NCBI RefSeq assembly: GCF_010233585.1
Contig: NZ_CP045997.1
Location: forward strand, 6,029,001-6,093,000
DNA from: Spirosoma endbachense
Lineage (GTDB): Bacteria > Bacteroidota > Bacteroidia > Cytophagales > Spirosomataceae
Length of the DNA: 64,000 nucleotides
Direction: 5' to 3'
In this document: positions 49,462 to 58,331 of the stretch, one piece after another
Position numbering within the stretch: position 1 is the first letter of the stretch
Layout: every line of letters starts with the position of its first letter
Program-made: the position numbers and the translations under genes
The notes under the pieces: generated by a model
Database searches by the model: none
Told to the model about the DNA's origin: nothing
The model's input: the letters and a program-made list of their open reading frames with translations, nothing else

Positions 49462-50010
49462 TCAACAGCAACGTGTTTCTGGAGGGGGCGAGTGAACCGG
49501 TAACGAGCGCAATGGAATAACGAAGGCCTGATCGGGTATCAGTACCGCTTCGCGCCAGCCGTAATCCGGGAAATGAAGAACAATTTGGGAGGTAAGAGAA
49601 TATTCTTTTAGCAGAAACTTGAGCCATTGGCTGGCCTTGCGATTGGCCGCATCGGAATTGGTGAGGTGATCGTGTAAAAAGGTTAGCAGATCGCTTTGCC
49701 AAAACGATCGTTTATTCGTTTCCAGACCAGCAATAAGCAGGGTATCTCCCTGAATTTGCAGACTTACCACATCGTAGTAGCGGCCCCGGTAACCAAAACC
49801 ATTCGTTGTTGCATCGATCAGGTTGGTTCCGTTCAGTTTGTCCTTCAGAGGAATCTGGAATTCAACGATGCTGTCGACGGATCGGTACACAATCAGCTGT
49901 TTAGACAGGTCATGCTGTTCCTGCCACTGGACACTGATAAATACGAGCACGTATCCCAGTGTGTGGTAAAGTAAAAGCAGGAATAAACCTAAGCCGACAA
50001 CACGTTTCAC
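49462..50010 (-). CDS. Small membrane-anchored protein, paralogue of 44012-44554
   Basis: 182 residues. N-terminal TM (GLGLFLLLLYHTLGYVLVFI), central soluble domain with VYRSVDSIVEFQIPLKDKLN and the tail PLRSLPVHSPPPETR. Shares about the same layout and many positions with 44012-44554. The two copies bracket the DUF3179/AhpD/MetE-like genes, which suggests a segmental duplication with later insertion between them. Function unknown. Confidence 0.75.
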   Translation of the reverse strand: MKRVVGLGLFLLLLYHTLGYVLVFISVQWQEQHDLSKQLIVYRSVDSIVEFQIPLKDKLNGTNLIDATTNGFGYRGRYYDVVSLQIQGDTLLIAGLETNKRSFWQSDLLTFLHDHLTNSDAANRKASQWLKFLLKEYSLTSQIVLHFPDYGWREAVLIPDQAFVIPLRSLPVHSPPPETRCC

Positions 50011-50462
50011 GGTTGGTAGTGAAGAATATGGCTCAAATGTAATCGTTTTTAGAAAAAATAGTATTGCTGTTCAGGTAAACTATTTTCGTGAGTAGTTTAC
50101 TGATCTGATCATGGCTGGAATGTCCGTTCTCGCTATAAACGACCAACCTTGATCTGTTCGCTTTTAAATTTAGCAAGATTAATCGTACTAGTGGTTTGCC
50201 AATTTCTATTTGACAAACCTATAAGGTTTCAAAAACCGCATCGGCGGCCCGGCGCATCGGCGGCCCGGCTTATAGGTTTAAATTGGCCGGGCTAACCTCT
50301 GTGGTTTGAGAAGTCTAATGGCAAGGTTTTGGAGAATCGCAGACGAACCATCGCATCGACGAACCGTCCTCTCTGTGCCGGTTTTAAGAAACCTCTCCGT
50401 GTCAGTTTGAAGAAACTGACACCACATCACCACATCAACTTCTTTTCTGGGGAATTCAAGGA
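50011..50462. other. Intergenic region with inverted and tandem repeats
   Basis: 450 bases without a gene between two minus-strand genes. Holds the repeat 50215-50279 and a hairpin TGTCAGTTT/AAACTGACA near 50400-50421. The rest is not informative. Confidence 0.5.
50215..50279. repeat. Inverted repeat enclosing a 16-bp tandem repeat
   Basis: AAACCTATAAG (50215-50225) pairs with CTTATAGGTTT (50269-50279). Inside, GCATCGGCGGCCCGG occurs twice at a 16-bp period (50238 and 50254). Same period as the repeat at 48933. Confidence 0.75.
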
Positions 50463-51464
50463 TCAATAAAAGGCAGTTGTATGTAATCGTATTGTTCCGG
50501 GCAGGTAACCAAAATGTTTTTTAAACGCTGCGGAAAAGCTACTGATGTTGTTGTAGCCAATGTGGAAAGAAACCTCCGAAACGTTCATTTGCTCCGAAGT
50601 CAGTAATTGCTGCGCGGCCCGCATGCGTAATGTGTGAATGTGGCCAAAAACAGTAGTCCCAAAAAAATGCTTGTAGCCTTTTTTGAGCTTAAACTCGTTG
50701 AGGCCGAAACGATAACAAATGCCTGTGAGGGTTAAGGGTTCCAGATAGGTGTGGTTAATAAAATCATGCACAGCCTTCAACCGCTCCCGGTCTGCACGGC
50801 TCCATTTCTCGTTTTTTCCATTGCCAGCACCGGCATTCAGCTGCTCTAGTTGCAGCGCAAATAGTTCGAGCGTTTTAGCTTCAATGAACAGGTATTTGGT
50901 CAGGCCCTGAAAGTTACATTTCGCTATGGCATGCAGCAACTCTGCCATACGGGGCTGCAAGGCCATTTTGCCGGGTGGCACTAGCAAGGTTTGCCCACGT
51001 TCCATGCTGTTCAGAACCTGATCCAGATAATGTACACCTGCCGATTGTGCTATGGTTTTAAAATACGTATTGTCGTAGCAAAGCGAGAAGGCCTGTAGCT
51101 TATGGTTAAGGATGATGTGTTCGCCCTGAAAATCAGGCGTATACTGAAAGCCATGTGTATTGCCCCAATGGTGCACCGAATTTTTGTTCAGGGTGAATTG
51201 CGATTCTACCTCGCCACTCAAAATAAACGAAGAGCTTATACTTTCTGAATTTTCGGGATCAACCAGTACAAGCTTTCGTTCGGTATTGAAATTGGCATAC
51301 ACCAACTCGATTCCGGGTGTTTGGATAGTCGTGATTTGAGCATGGGCAAGATGTGGCTCGTTAAAGTTGGCGATTACCTCAACATAACGATCGTTGCGGA
51401 ACACTTCCTGTTGCGAAATGTCACTGAAAATATTGCCCCAGTTGTGATTATCGATTTTATCCAT
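50463..51464 (-). CDS. AraC-family transcriptional regulator
   Basis: 333 residues. The C-terminal 100 residues are the AraC/XylS double HTH: LKAVHDFINHTYLEPLTLTG, FGLNEFKLKKGYKHFFGTTV and QMNVSEVSFHIGYNNISSFS, with AAFKKHFGYLPG. The N-terminal domain is a cupin-like sensing domain. Divergent from the cupin gene at 51545 (81-bp gap), which it probably controls. Similarity to PchR-type regulators is from memory. Confidence 0.9.
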   Translation of the reverse strand: MDKIDNHNWGNIFSDISQQEVFRNDRYVEVIANFNEPHLAHAQITTIQTPGIELVYANFNTERKLVLVDPENSESISSSFILSGEVESQFTLNKNSVHHWGNTHGFQYTPDFQGEHIILNHKLQAFSLCYDNTYFKTIAQSAGVHYLDQVLNSMERGQTLLVPPGKMALQPRMAELLHAIAKCNFQGLTKYLFIEAKTLELFALQLEQLNAGAGNGKNEKWSRADRERLKAVHDFINHTYLEPLTLTGICYRFGLNEFKLKKGYKHFFGTTVFGHIHTLRMRAAQQLLTSEQMNVSEVSFHIGYNNISSFSAAFKKHFGYLPGTIRLHTTAFY

Positions 51465-51544
51465 TTTGCCGCAACCAAAATCCGTTTATCCTTAACAGTA
51501 TCGCAGACTTAAGGTGAAAATTTGCACTACAAAAAACAACATAA

Positions 51545-52318
51545 ATGGACAACATGAACACTATATTTGAACCAGCGGCTAATAAAGTTCGCTTATGGAA
51601 ATGGACCTCGCTTGTATTTTACCCAATCGGAGTAGTTCGCATCTGGAAAGGTAATCACCGCCTTTGGGTCAGATTGCTTTACACACTGGTCGGCCTGCCT
51701 TTGTTTCTGCTTATTTTCATCTATCTGGCTATTACGGGGTTTGCCTTTTTTCTGCCCCCACTTGATATGAGTGTTGGCAACCGTACCGATCGTACCATCG
51801 TTAATAGCGGAGGAAATTACAAATCAACCTTTCTCAAAACCGGCAACGAAACCAGTGGAGCCTATGAATTGATACAGGTAGAAGTGGAACCGCACGGCGG
51901 AAATGGATGGCACTATCACAAATCCTTCGACGAGTACTTTACTGTTTTAAAAGGAACCGCACAGGTGGGTAATGGCGAAAAGGAATACAGAATAGAAAAA
52001 GGCGGCAATGCCGTTGCGCACAAAGGGGCACTACATTATTTCTCAAACCCAACGGATTCTACTATCCTCCTTCTGGTTAAAGCCATGCCGGCAAGGGGCT
52101 TGGAAAAAAGTATCCGGGTAGCTTATGGCCTGGCAAACGACGGGCAGTTTGAAGGCGAAATCACGAAGAATCCGTGGCATATGGCGCTGTTGCTGGGCTA
52201 TAGTGGCACTTACCTTCCCGGCATCCCCGGCTTTATACAGGAGCCTCTGGTTAACGCGCTGGCACAAATTGCGCAATGGAAGGGAGAGGATAAAGACCTG
52301 GAAAAGTATTATCGGTAA
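51545..52318 (+). CDS. Membrane-anchored cupin protein
   Basis: 257 residues. N-terminal helix and TM (about 44-70, YTLVGLPLFLLIFIYLAITG), then a cupin domain (about 100-190) with the metal-binding HxH of GWHYHKSFDEYFTVLKG (His about 122 and 124) and the second motif KGALHYFSNP. No enzyme activity can be assigned. Divergent from the AraC regulator, which is the likely controller. The gene ends at a 54-bp palindrome. Confidence 0.82.
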   Translation: MDNMNTIFEPAANKVRLWKWTSLVFYPIGVVRIWKGNHRLWVRLLYTLVGLPLFLLIFIYLAITGFAFFLPPLDMSVGNRTDRTIVNSGGNYKSTFLKTGNETSGAYELIQVEVEPHGGNGWHYHKSFDEYFTVLKGTAQVGNGEKEYRIEKGGNAVAHKGALHYFSNPTDSTILLLVKAMPARGLEKSIRVAYGLANDGQFEGEITKNPWHMALLLGYSGTYLPGIPGFIQEPLVNALAQIAQWKGEDKDLEKYYR

Positions 52319-52327
52319 CGGCAGCAA

Positions 52328-52381
52328 AACTAAAGCATAATGCACCCGGCAAACGTTTGCCGGGTGCATTATGCTTTAGTT
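52328..52381. terminator. 54-bp perfect palindrome, bidirectional terminator
   Basis: Arms 52328-52354 and 52355-52381 are perfect 27-bp reverse complements with no spacer. It lies between the convergent genes 52318 (plus) and 52384 (minus). The GC-rich middle is GCACCCGGCAAAC/GTTTGCCGGGTGC with AT-rich ends. Confidence 0.85.
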
Positions 52382-52383
52382 GC

Positions 52384-52749
52384 TTACAATGACTGTTTGC
52401 CCAGGCGTTTCAGCCAAAATAACCCGCCTAAAATAGAAACAGGCGCAAAAATAAAAATAGCCAATAACTGTGTCCAGTGACTCCCTGTTGCCTTGAACAA
52501 TGAAAACGTAGCGAAACCTGCAATAATTAACCCAAGCGCATAGTTTACTGCTAACGTTTTATGCTTTGCAATTAGCTGTACAACGAAGCCACTTAAAAAA
52601 GAAAAGACTATACCGTATAAAGCGGTTATCAACTGAAAACCAGTGGATGCCTGTGCATGTGGCTTTTGACCGGATAGGGTAAAAAGCAAAAGGGATGAGA
52701 CGACGAAAATACCATACCCTGCGATTACTCCGACTATTCTTTTTACCAT
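52384..52749 (-). CDS. Four-TM membrane protein
   Basis: 121 residues. Hydrophobic segments about 5-24, 40-60, 70-87 and 95-112 (GIFVVSSLLLFTLSG, LYGIVFSFLSGFVVQLIA, YALGLIIAGFATFSLF, AIFIFAPVSILGGLFWL). Not recognised. Monocistronic-looking. Confidence 0.75.
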   Translation of the reverse strand: MVKRIVGVIAGYGIFVVSSLLLFTLSGQKPHAQASTGFQLITALYGIVFSFLSGFVVQLIAKHKTLAVNYALGLIIAGFATFSLFKATGSHWTQLLAIFIFAPVSILGGLFWLKRLGKQSL

Positions 52750-52850
52750 ACAACTTATTAAGATTAGCGGCTGGCAATTGAGCTAACTTTGTTTGATTAT
52801 CGAACTGCGTGATTTATCGTAAATAAACAACCCTGGCAAAACTTTCGACC

Positions 52851-53153
52851 TTATAATTTTGTCCCCTGGATTAATATTGACGCAGTAATTGATTGTTCTT
52901 TAAGGTGCAGAAACTTCTTCCGTTCTTCGTCGTGCATGAAGTTTACAAAATCCTGCTCTGAGTCAAATTTCACAAGGTGTATTTCGTAGGGCTTATCAAT
53001 TTGATACTCGATGATAGAACTGTCTGAAGGTCTCACTCGTAGCAAAAGTTGACCGTTATACTTTGCGATTGTAGGAATGGCAATGTCTTCAAATTGATGA
53101 AATACATGCTCCTGGCCTTCTATAATGTAGATTAACTGAGTTATGTAAATCAT
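52851..53153 (-). CDS. DUF1330-like dimeric alpha/beta-barrel protein
   Basis: 100 residues. MIYITQLIYIIEGQEHVFHQ and GQLLLRVRPSDSSIIEYQID, then LVKFDSEQDFVNFMHDEERK fit small ferredoxin-like DUF1330/EthD-like proteins. No substrate can be named. Low-confidence family. Confidence 0.7.
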   Translation of the reverse strand: MIYITQLIYIIEGQEHVFHQFEDIAIPTIAKYNGQLLLRVRPSDSSIIEYQIDKPYEIHLVKFDSEQDFVNFMHDEERKKFLHLKEQSITASILIQGTKL

Positions 53154-53190
53154 TTTTTTGACGATTGATTTGGAGGTTCTATTTAGTCAG

Positions 53191-53264
53191 GACTCTCGCC
53201 TGGAGCCGTGCCAGGGTTACTAATGCCATTCATACTAACCGTGGCACGGCTCCAGGCGAAAGTC
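53191..53264. repeat. 29-bp imperfect inverted repeat in intergenic space
   Basis: Arms 53191-53219 and 53236-53264 match as reverse complements with two mismatches over 29 bp (core CTGGAGCCGTGCCA/TGGCACGGCTCCAG), loop 16 bases. It lies between genes 53153 and 53297. Resembles REP-type palindromes or an IS remnant. Confidence 0.8.
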
Positions 53265-53296
53265 TTATTAATAAAGAAACCAGGGAGCTGATCGAT

Positions 53297-55513
53297 TTAC
53301 TTCTCCCCTGGATGATAGGTCTTCTCAACGTGCTTTTGCACATCTTCGGGGTAAAACAAAACATCCTTAAATTTCCCTTCGCAGTAGAGAGGAGCCTGAT
53401 CCGTGAAATGGGTTTCGCCGGGTCGGCTGCTTTGGCCACCCGTAACCACCGAACGGGCTTTTACGCGTTTGCCAAATTCGACAACGGCCACAAAACTATT
53501 GCCCACGCTGCCGTACCGCTTTTTGGTGCCGGGATAGGTTCTGGCTGCAAAAGCCGCCAAAGACCCCCAGGCTGATGACGTAAAACCAACCGGAATACTA
53601 GCCTTCTGGTCGTCGTAGGTTTCCTGTATTTTTCCCGTTAGCCGCTGGTAGCGATTAATGTCGCCCCAGGGCGTTTTCCAGGTGCCGAAATCACGGGTCA
53701 GCTCAGTTAGTACTTCGGCTAAGGCCGCTACTTTTTCCTGCGGGGAGGTCTGGCTGATCGTAAAGGCCGAAAGCCCCAAATTATCGAATCGCTGATCGGC
53801 AGCCGCACGGCTACGAGCCAGTTTCTGTATTTTTTCGCCCCAATAAATAGCCAGTGTCTGACCGACCGACTGAACACCATACGATTTGTCCCAGTCTTTC
53901 AGGATCTGAACGGCTTCGGTCAGGTCTTTCGATTGATTCGACGCATCGCTGGAAACGGTTTGATAAGCACTCAATAATGCAGGTAGTAAATCATCAAAAG
54001 CAGCCAGGTGTGGGTCGTCAGCTGCGGAAATGAGGGTATCGAGGGTGAACATCGATTTGCGGCTGAGGACACGAACAGCGTTGACACCCCGGTAGTTTTC
54101 GGCATCAGGAGCCATGTAGGCCGGATACTTGTTTTTCTCGGGGCTACTTGTACCCGACACAGTAAATGGAGTGGCATTGCAGTTCTGAATCCAGCCACTG
54201 GCCGGGTTCTTTACCTGAACAATGTCATCGACCGAATGCAAACCCTTCCAGTCGGTTTCGGGATTACTGCCATCTACTGGCTGGCTCCAGTCAAATTTGG
54301 GGTCTCGTTTCGGCATGAAATTGCCATGCCAGTAGGCAATCGTACCGTCACGATCCGCAAAAATCGTATTGTTGGACGCATTGCCATTGAGTTTCATGAC
54401 TTCTTTGAAACTTGCATACCCGGTTGCTTTCGTGCGTAGATACGACTGTTCCAGCGCATTCAGGGGGGTATTCATCATATCGATCGATATCCACTTACCA
54501 TCTTTTTCGCCAGCAATGGGGCCATGCTGGGTAAAATACATCGTAAAATCTTTGTATTGCACTCCGTTTCCTGCTTTATAGGGTAACCGTACTTTTTGTG
54601 TGCGGACGGCCTTGAGCGCATTCCCATGTTTATAAAAAAGGGCGTTGTTCTTTTTCTCGATCGTTTCCAGATATTCATCCATCGAATCGGCATAGCTGGT
54701 TGTGTGCATCCAGCCACAATTTTCGTTAAACCCCTGATAGATAAAGAATTGGCCCCAGGTAACCGCTCCGTACGCGTTTAAGCCGCTCTGGCTGACCATG
54801 TGCACCTCCGACCGGAAATAAAACGAAGTGTGCGGGTTGATCAGTAAGAGCGCGTTTTTGGTAGCACTTTTGGCAGGGGAGATGGCAAATCCGTTCGATC
54901 CAACTGATTCGCGTTCGTAGTGGTCGAAATTGTTGAGCCACGACGTTGATTTTCGCTGCTCATAAAAAGCCTTTAACCGCTCGGTGGATACCACGCTGAT
55001 GTTGCCACCAATACTGCCTTCACTGAACATAAGCGGCATCCAGGGCTGGAAGCGTTTCAGCAATCTGGGGGTAACATTGGGATGGGTGTAGAGGTAATAA
55101 TTGGTTCCATCGGCAAAGGCATCCAGCAACTGCTTCATCCAGACCGGGCTTTTTTTGTAGATAGCTATGGCCTGCGTACTATCCATAAAGAGCCTCGCCC
55201 GCAGATCATGGTAAAGGGCCGACTCACCTTCTACTTCGGCTAACCGACCCGTCGACGTGATATAATTCTCTTCAACGCGGGCAAAATCGTCTTCGCATTG
55301 GGTATAGAGTAAACCAAAAACTACATCAGCATCAGTTTTACCATAAATGTGCGGAACGCCCCAGGTGTCGCGGGTAATCGTGACCTGTTTGGCATGCTGC
55401 TGCCAGCGTGTAATTTCGGCCTTGCTGAACGGCTGGCCTTTGACAACAAAAGAAGATAGAGCGACTACGAGAAGTATAAAAAATGAGATTGTCTGGGAAA
55501 TAAAGCGATTCAT
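53297..55513 (-). CDS. Penicillin-acylase family hydrolase
   Basis: 738 residues. Signal peptide (FISQTISFFILLVVALSSFV). Ntn-hydrolase type: the alpha part has RDTWGVPHIYGKTDADVVFG; the beta part begins near residue 206 with GSNGFAI, the Ser after Gly being the autocatalytic nucleophile. The remainder has MVSQSGLNAYGAVTWGQFFI and the Asn near NENCGWMHTTSYADS, as in acylases that cleave N-acyl bonds (penicillins or N-acyl-homoserine lactones). The substrate is not determined. Periplasmic. Confidence 0.87.
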   Translation of the reverse strand: MNRFISQTISFFILLVVALSSFVVKGQPFSKAEITRWQQHAKQVTITRDTWGVPHIYGKTDADVVFGLLYTQCEDDFARVEENYITSTGRLAEVEGESALYHDLRARLFMDSTQAIAIYKKSPVWMKQLLDAFADGTNYYLYTHPNVTPRLLKRFQPWMPLMFSEGSIGGNISVVSTERLKAFYEQRKSTSWLNNFDHYERESVGSNGFAISPAKSATKNALLLINPHTSFYFRSEVHMVSQSGLNAYGAVTWGQFFIYQGFNENCGWMHTTSYADSMDEYLETIEKKNNALFYKHGNALKAVRTQKVRLPYKAGNGVQYKDFTMYFTQHGPIAGEKDGKWISIDMMNTPLNALEQSYLRTKATGYASFKEVMKLNGNASNNTIFADRDGTIAYWHGNFMPKRDPKFDWSQPVDGSNPETDWKGLHSVDDIVQVKNPASGWIQNCNATPFTVSGTSSPEKNKYPAYMAPDAENYRGVNAVRVLSRKSMFTLDTLISAADDPHLAAFDDLLPALLSAYQTVSSDASNQSKDLTEAVQILKDWDKSYGVQSVGQTLAIYWGEKIQKLARSRAAADQRFDNLGLSAFTISQTSPQEKVAALAEVLTELTRDFGTWKTPWGDINRYQRLTGKIQETYDDQKASIPVGFTSSAWGSLAAFAARTYPGTKKRYGSVGNSFVAVVEFGKRVKARSVVTGGQSSRPGETHFTDQAPLYCEGKFKDVLFYPEDVQKHVEKTYHPGEK

Positions 55514-55572
55514 TGACGAGGAATGTGATGTAGTGAAAAATAGTAATGCATTAGGTTGACAGAGGGTTTGTT

Positions 55573-55755
55573 TTATTGACCAGCAGCCGTAAATCGCTTT
55601 TGGGGGATCCGACGGAGAGTTTCCTGTTCATAGGCACGCGTCAACCGGATTAAGGTTGGTTCAGCCAACAGACGACCTAAAAACTGAATACCAGCGGGTA
55701 AATCGCCAGTCGTGAACCAATTGGAACCGTGGAGGCTGGCCGATAGCGAGCGCAA
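55573..55755 (-). pseudogene. C-terminal remnant of an amidase gene
   Basis: 60 codons reading DLPAGIQFLGRLLAEPTLIR, then TRAYEQETLRRIPQ, which is the C-terminal signature of the amidase-signature family. The bases 55756-55901 between it and the hydrolase carry further degenerate sequence. The N-terminal part is at 56769-57149 and the middle is missing. Confidence 0.75.
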
Positions 55756-55901
55756 TCAGTTGGCTGGTAGCTCTTTAGCCCTTCGTATGGCCACACGGAA
55801 TTTCGGTTCCGTATCAGCGATGTGGCGGCATTGATATTCTGCCAGACCCGGAACTATTGATGGGCAAAAATACAATTGCCCATGCAATGTTGTCTGCAGT
55901 A

Positions 55902-56672
55902 TTACTGATTTTCATACCAATCTAAAATATAATCGGCTACCTTTTCCCAACCCGGTTCTCCGCAAATGAAATGGCTTTTGCCTTCAAATATTTTTACATC
56001 AACCCGACTCGTTGTATCCTTATAGCTGTCGGCTATTGTTTGTGTCAGATTGGGGGGAAAAATATGGTCGCTGCCGCCACCGACAAACAAAATTGGCGCG
56101 TGCGGTTTCTTGAAATCTATATTTGAAAAAGAATTTAAAACTAATTGACGACTGACCTTATAACTTTCAGGTACCGCCAATTTTTCAAATGCTTTTTCTT
56201 TCTCTGTATCAGGTATCGTATTGAAAAATGCATAATCGTACCATTTACGACTACCCATAAAATACGTATTAAAAGAAAAAAAGCCAAAGGCTGGCAATAC
56301 CGTTTTAAGTGTTTGAAATGGCGGAAAAACATTTTTTGGTGGTGCGCCATCGATGCTTACTCCAGCTGCTGCTTTTCCCATTTCTACCAGTTTCAACGTT
56401 GCCATTCCTGCCATAGAGTGACCAATAATTAATGGCTTTTCGGGTAAGGTATCGATTAATTGACTGAGGTTGTCAATAATATCGATAAACCCCGTTTTAA
56501 TAAGGTCAGGATGAACTTTTGCTCTCAACTCAGCAGGATTACCTTCATGTCCGGGATTGGCAGGTGTATAAACCCTATACCCTTTTTGTTCATAATAGCG
56601 TTTCCATTCTGCCCAACTGGTGTTGTTTACAAAATTTCCGTGAATGAGTACGATAGTTTTTGACTTTGCCAT
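55902..56672 (-). CDS. Alpha/beta hydrolase inserted within amidase remnant
   Basis: 256 residues. Fold: IVLIHGNFVNNTSWAEW, nucleophile Ser about 85 in IGHSMAGMA, Asp about 200 in FVGGGSDHIFPP and His about 232 in GKSHFICGEPGW. Serine esterase or lipase-type. It stands between the two halves of a broken amidase in the same orientation. Codon usage (AAT/GGT/AAA-rich) differs a little from the neighbours and suggests transfer. Confidence 0.85.
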   Translation of the reverse strand: MAKSKTIVLIHGNFVNNTSWAEWKRYYEQKGYRVYTPANPGHEGNPAELRAKVHPDLIKTGFIDIIDNLSQLIDTLPEKPLIIGHSMAGMATLKLVEMGKAAAGVSIDGAPPKNVFPPFQTLKTVLPAFGFFSFNTYFMGSRKWYDYAFFNTIPDTEKEKAFEKLAVPESYKVSRQLVLNSFSNIDFKKPHAPILFVGGGSDHIFPPNLTQTIADSYKDTTSRVDVKIFEGKSHFICGEPGWEKVADYILDWYENQ

Positions 56673-56768
56673 AATTAGTGTATGTTTTTAAAGTTGATAA
56701 GGAGTCTTTGGCTTGTTGGCGGTCTTATTGCCTACTATGGATTGGCGCGACCCGAATGCGTTTTGACG

Positions 56769-57149
56769 CTAGGCGAGCCCGTCGCGTACAATGTCTGAAT
56801 AATCACTTGATTGACCGATATATTCCTGCGTTTTTCGAACTTCAGCATCCAGTGGACGGGCGGTATAGATTGCTACCGGATTGACAACACTAATGGAGTT
56901 AAGCCTGGTTGGCTGATCGTAGGTTTGGATCCGTTCCGGGTAAGCATTGACCAACTGTTCACTCGCCAGAGAACCTGCGTGAAAAGCTTTGTGGATACCG
57001 CTGATCGTGATTTCAATCAGTTCGGGCGTATTTATTGAGGGCGCTTTTGACTGCGACTGGCCATAGGCAGATACCGACCAGATAGGACTCCGCAACGATA
57101 AAAACGTATAGATCTGTAACGGATGATAGGGACGGAAAGCTTGGGGCAT
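56769..57149 (-). pseudogene. N-terminal remnant of an amidase gene
   Basis: 126 codons: signal-like start, then INTPELIEITISGIHKAFHA, SLASEQLVNAYPERIQTYDQ and LNSISVVNPVAIYTARPLDA. This is the N-terminus of an amidase-signature protein; the Ser/Lys/Ser catalytic part is not present. A stop ends it just before the hydrolase region. The C-terminal part is at 55573. Confidence 0.78.
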
Positions 57150-57374
57150 ACGATAGTGTAGTAAACAATATAATCGTATGGTAAAAATAAGCTTTCCTGA
57201 TGGTATTCAGCGAATAAAGATGTATTCAGTCGGTATTTATACTATTTATTGACTAATTCGCGAAATTAATTTGAAGATAGTAGGCTAATCACCGGTAGAA
57301 CTGACTCTTAGGTATGGATCCATGGTGTTACGCCGAATAACTGAGATGAACAGTACCCGGCGTAACGACTCATT
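57150..57374. other. Gap with hairpin before QorB gene end
   Basis: About 225 bases. A 9-bp hairpin GTTACGCCG (57327-57335)/CGGCGTAAC (57358-57366) lies just after the minus-strand gene 57375; it lacks a strong T-run. The rest shows nothing. Confidence 0.4.
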
Positions 57375-58229
57375 TTATGCCAGGGCCAGAGTTTTTAGAA
57401 AACTCTCCAGACTGACGGGCTGGTGACCTAATAGTTTTTCCAGGGTTGAATCGGGCTGATTAAAGTCATTATCCTTTATGCCTTCGGCCATTCCTGCGTA
57501 GACTTTGGCCACTGGAGCAGGCAAGTGTTTGACAAGTTCGGCTTCGTAGGCCGTATTGGGAATATCGATGTACTCAACAGACTTATCAGCCTGGCTCAAC
57601 GCCCTGGCAATATCACCGAACGACCAGGCCGTTGGAGCGCCAATGTCATACACCTTGTTTTCATGACCTTCGCTGGTCAGCGCAGTGGCGAGGGCTTCGG
57701 CAATGTCTGTTCGCAGTACGAAGCTGATTTTTCCATCACCACCCGGATAGTAGAGTTTCCCCGATTGGGCAGCGTCGCCAATCAGCCCCGGTAATACATC
57801 CAGATACAGATTATTGCGGAAGATAGTATACGTCAGACCTGATTCGTTCAACAGGTTTTCGGTCTGGAAATGATCAATAGCTGGCGCAAAGTGCGCTGAT
57901 GGGGATGGGTTCGGAGCACTGGTGTAAAAAATATGCTTCACACCGGCTTCTTTGGCCGCATTGATAACATTGGTGTGCTGGCGAACGCGTTCCTCTCCCA
58001 GAACAGAACTGGATATTAACAGTACTTTATCAACACCTGCCAGACTGGCTACGAGCGAAGCCGGATCTCCATAATCTCCCTGACGAACGATGATTCCCTG
58101 GCTGGCCAGATCTGCTACTTTCTCGGGATCTCTGGCAATGGCAACCAGTGAATCGGCATTTGTTTTAGCTAGTAAAAATTCGAGTGTGGCTTTTCCTAGA
58201 TGGCCAGATGCTCCGGTAATTGCGATCAT
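57375..58229 (-). CDS. qorB: NAD(P)H:quinone oxidoreductase-like (QorB/NmrA family)
   Basis: 284 residues. Rossmann start MIAITGASGHLGKATLEFL (GxxGxxG), later TSAPNPSPSAHFAPAIDHFQ and YYPGGDGKISFVLRTDIAEA as in QorB/NmrA-like reductases. Would reduce quinones with NADPH. Divergent from an HxlR regulator (58332) with a shared control region, the classical QorB-QorR arrangement. Confidence 0.87.
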   Translation of the reverse strand: MIAITGASGHLGKATLEFLLAKTNADSLVAIARDPEKVADLASQGIIVRQGDYGDPASLVASLAGVDKVLLISSSVLGEERVRQHTNVINAAKEAGVKHIFYTSAPNPSPSAHFAPAIDHFQTENLLNESGLTYTIFRNNLYLDVLPGLIGDAAQSGKLYYPGGDGKISFVLRTDIAEALATALTSEGHENKVYDIGAPTAWSFGDIARALSQADKSVEYIDIPNTAYEAELVKHLPAPVAKVYAGMAEGIKDNDFNQPDSTLEKLLGHQPVSLESFLKTLALA

Positions 58230-58249
58230 TAGATGCTTGGTTTTTATTC

Positions 58250-58290
58250 GTTACTTAGTTACTTTTGGTAACTCAAAAGTATTTAGTAAC
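58250..58290. promoter_or_regulatory. GTTAC/GTAAC operator cluster between qorB and hxlR
   Basis: GTTAC at 58250, then a palindrome GTTAC-TTTTG-GTAAC (58258-58272) and another GTAAC at 58286. Such sites suit binding of a dimeric winged-helix HxlR protein that controls both divergent genes. Confidence 0.6.
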
Positions 58291-58331
58291 TGTAATCACC
58301 GCAAGAAGGCATTTTATAGTGCCTCAGGAAC

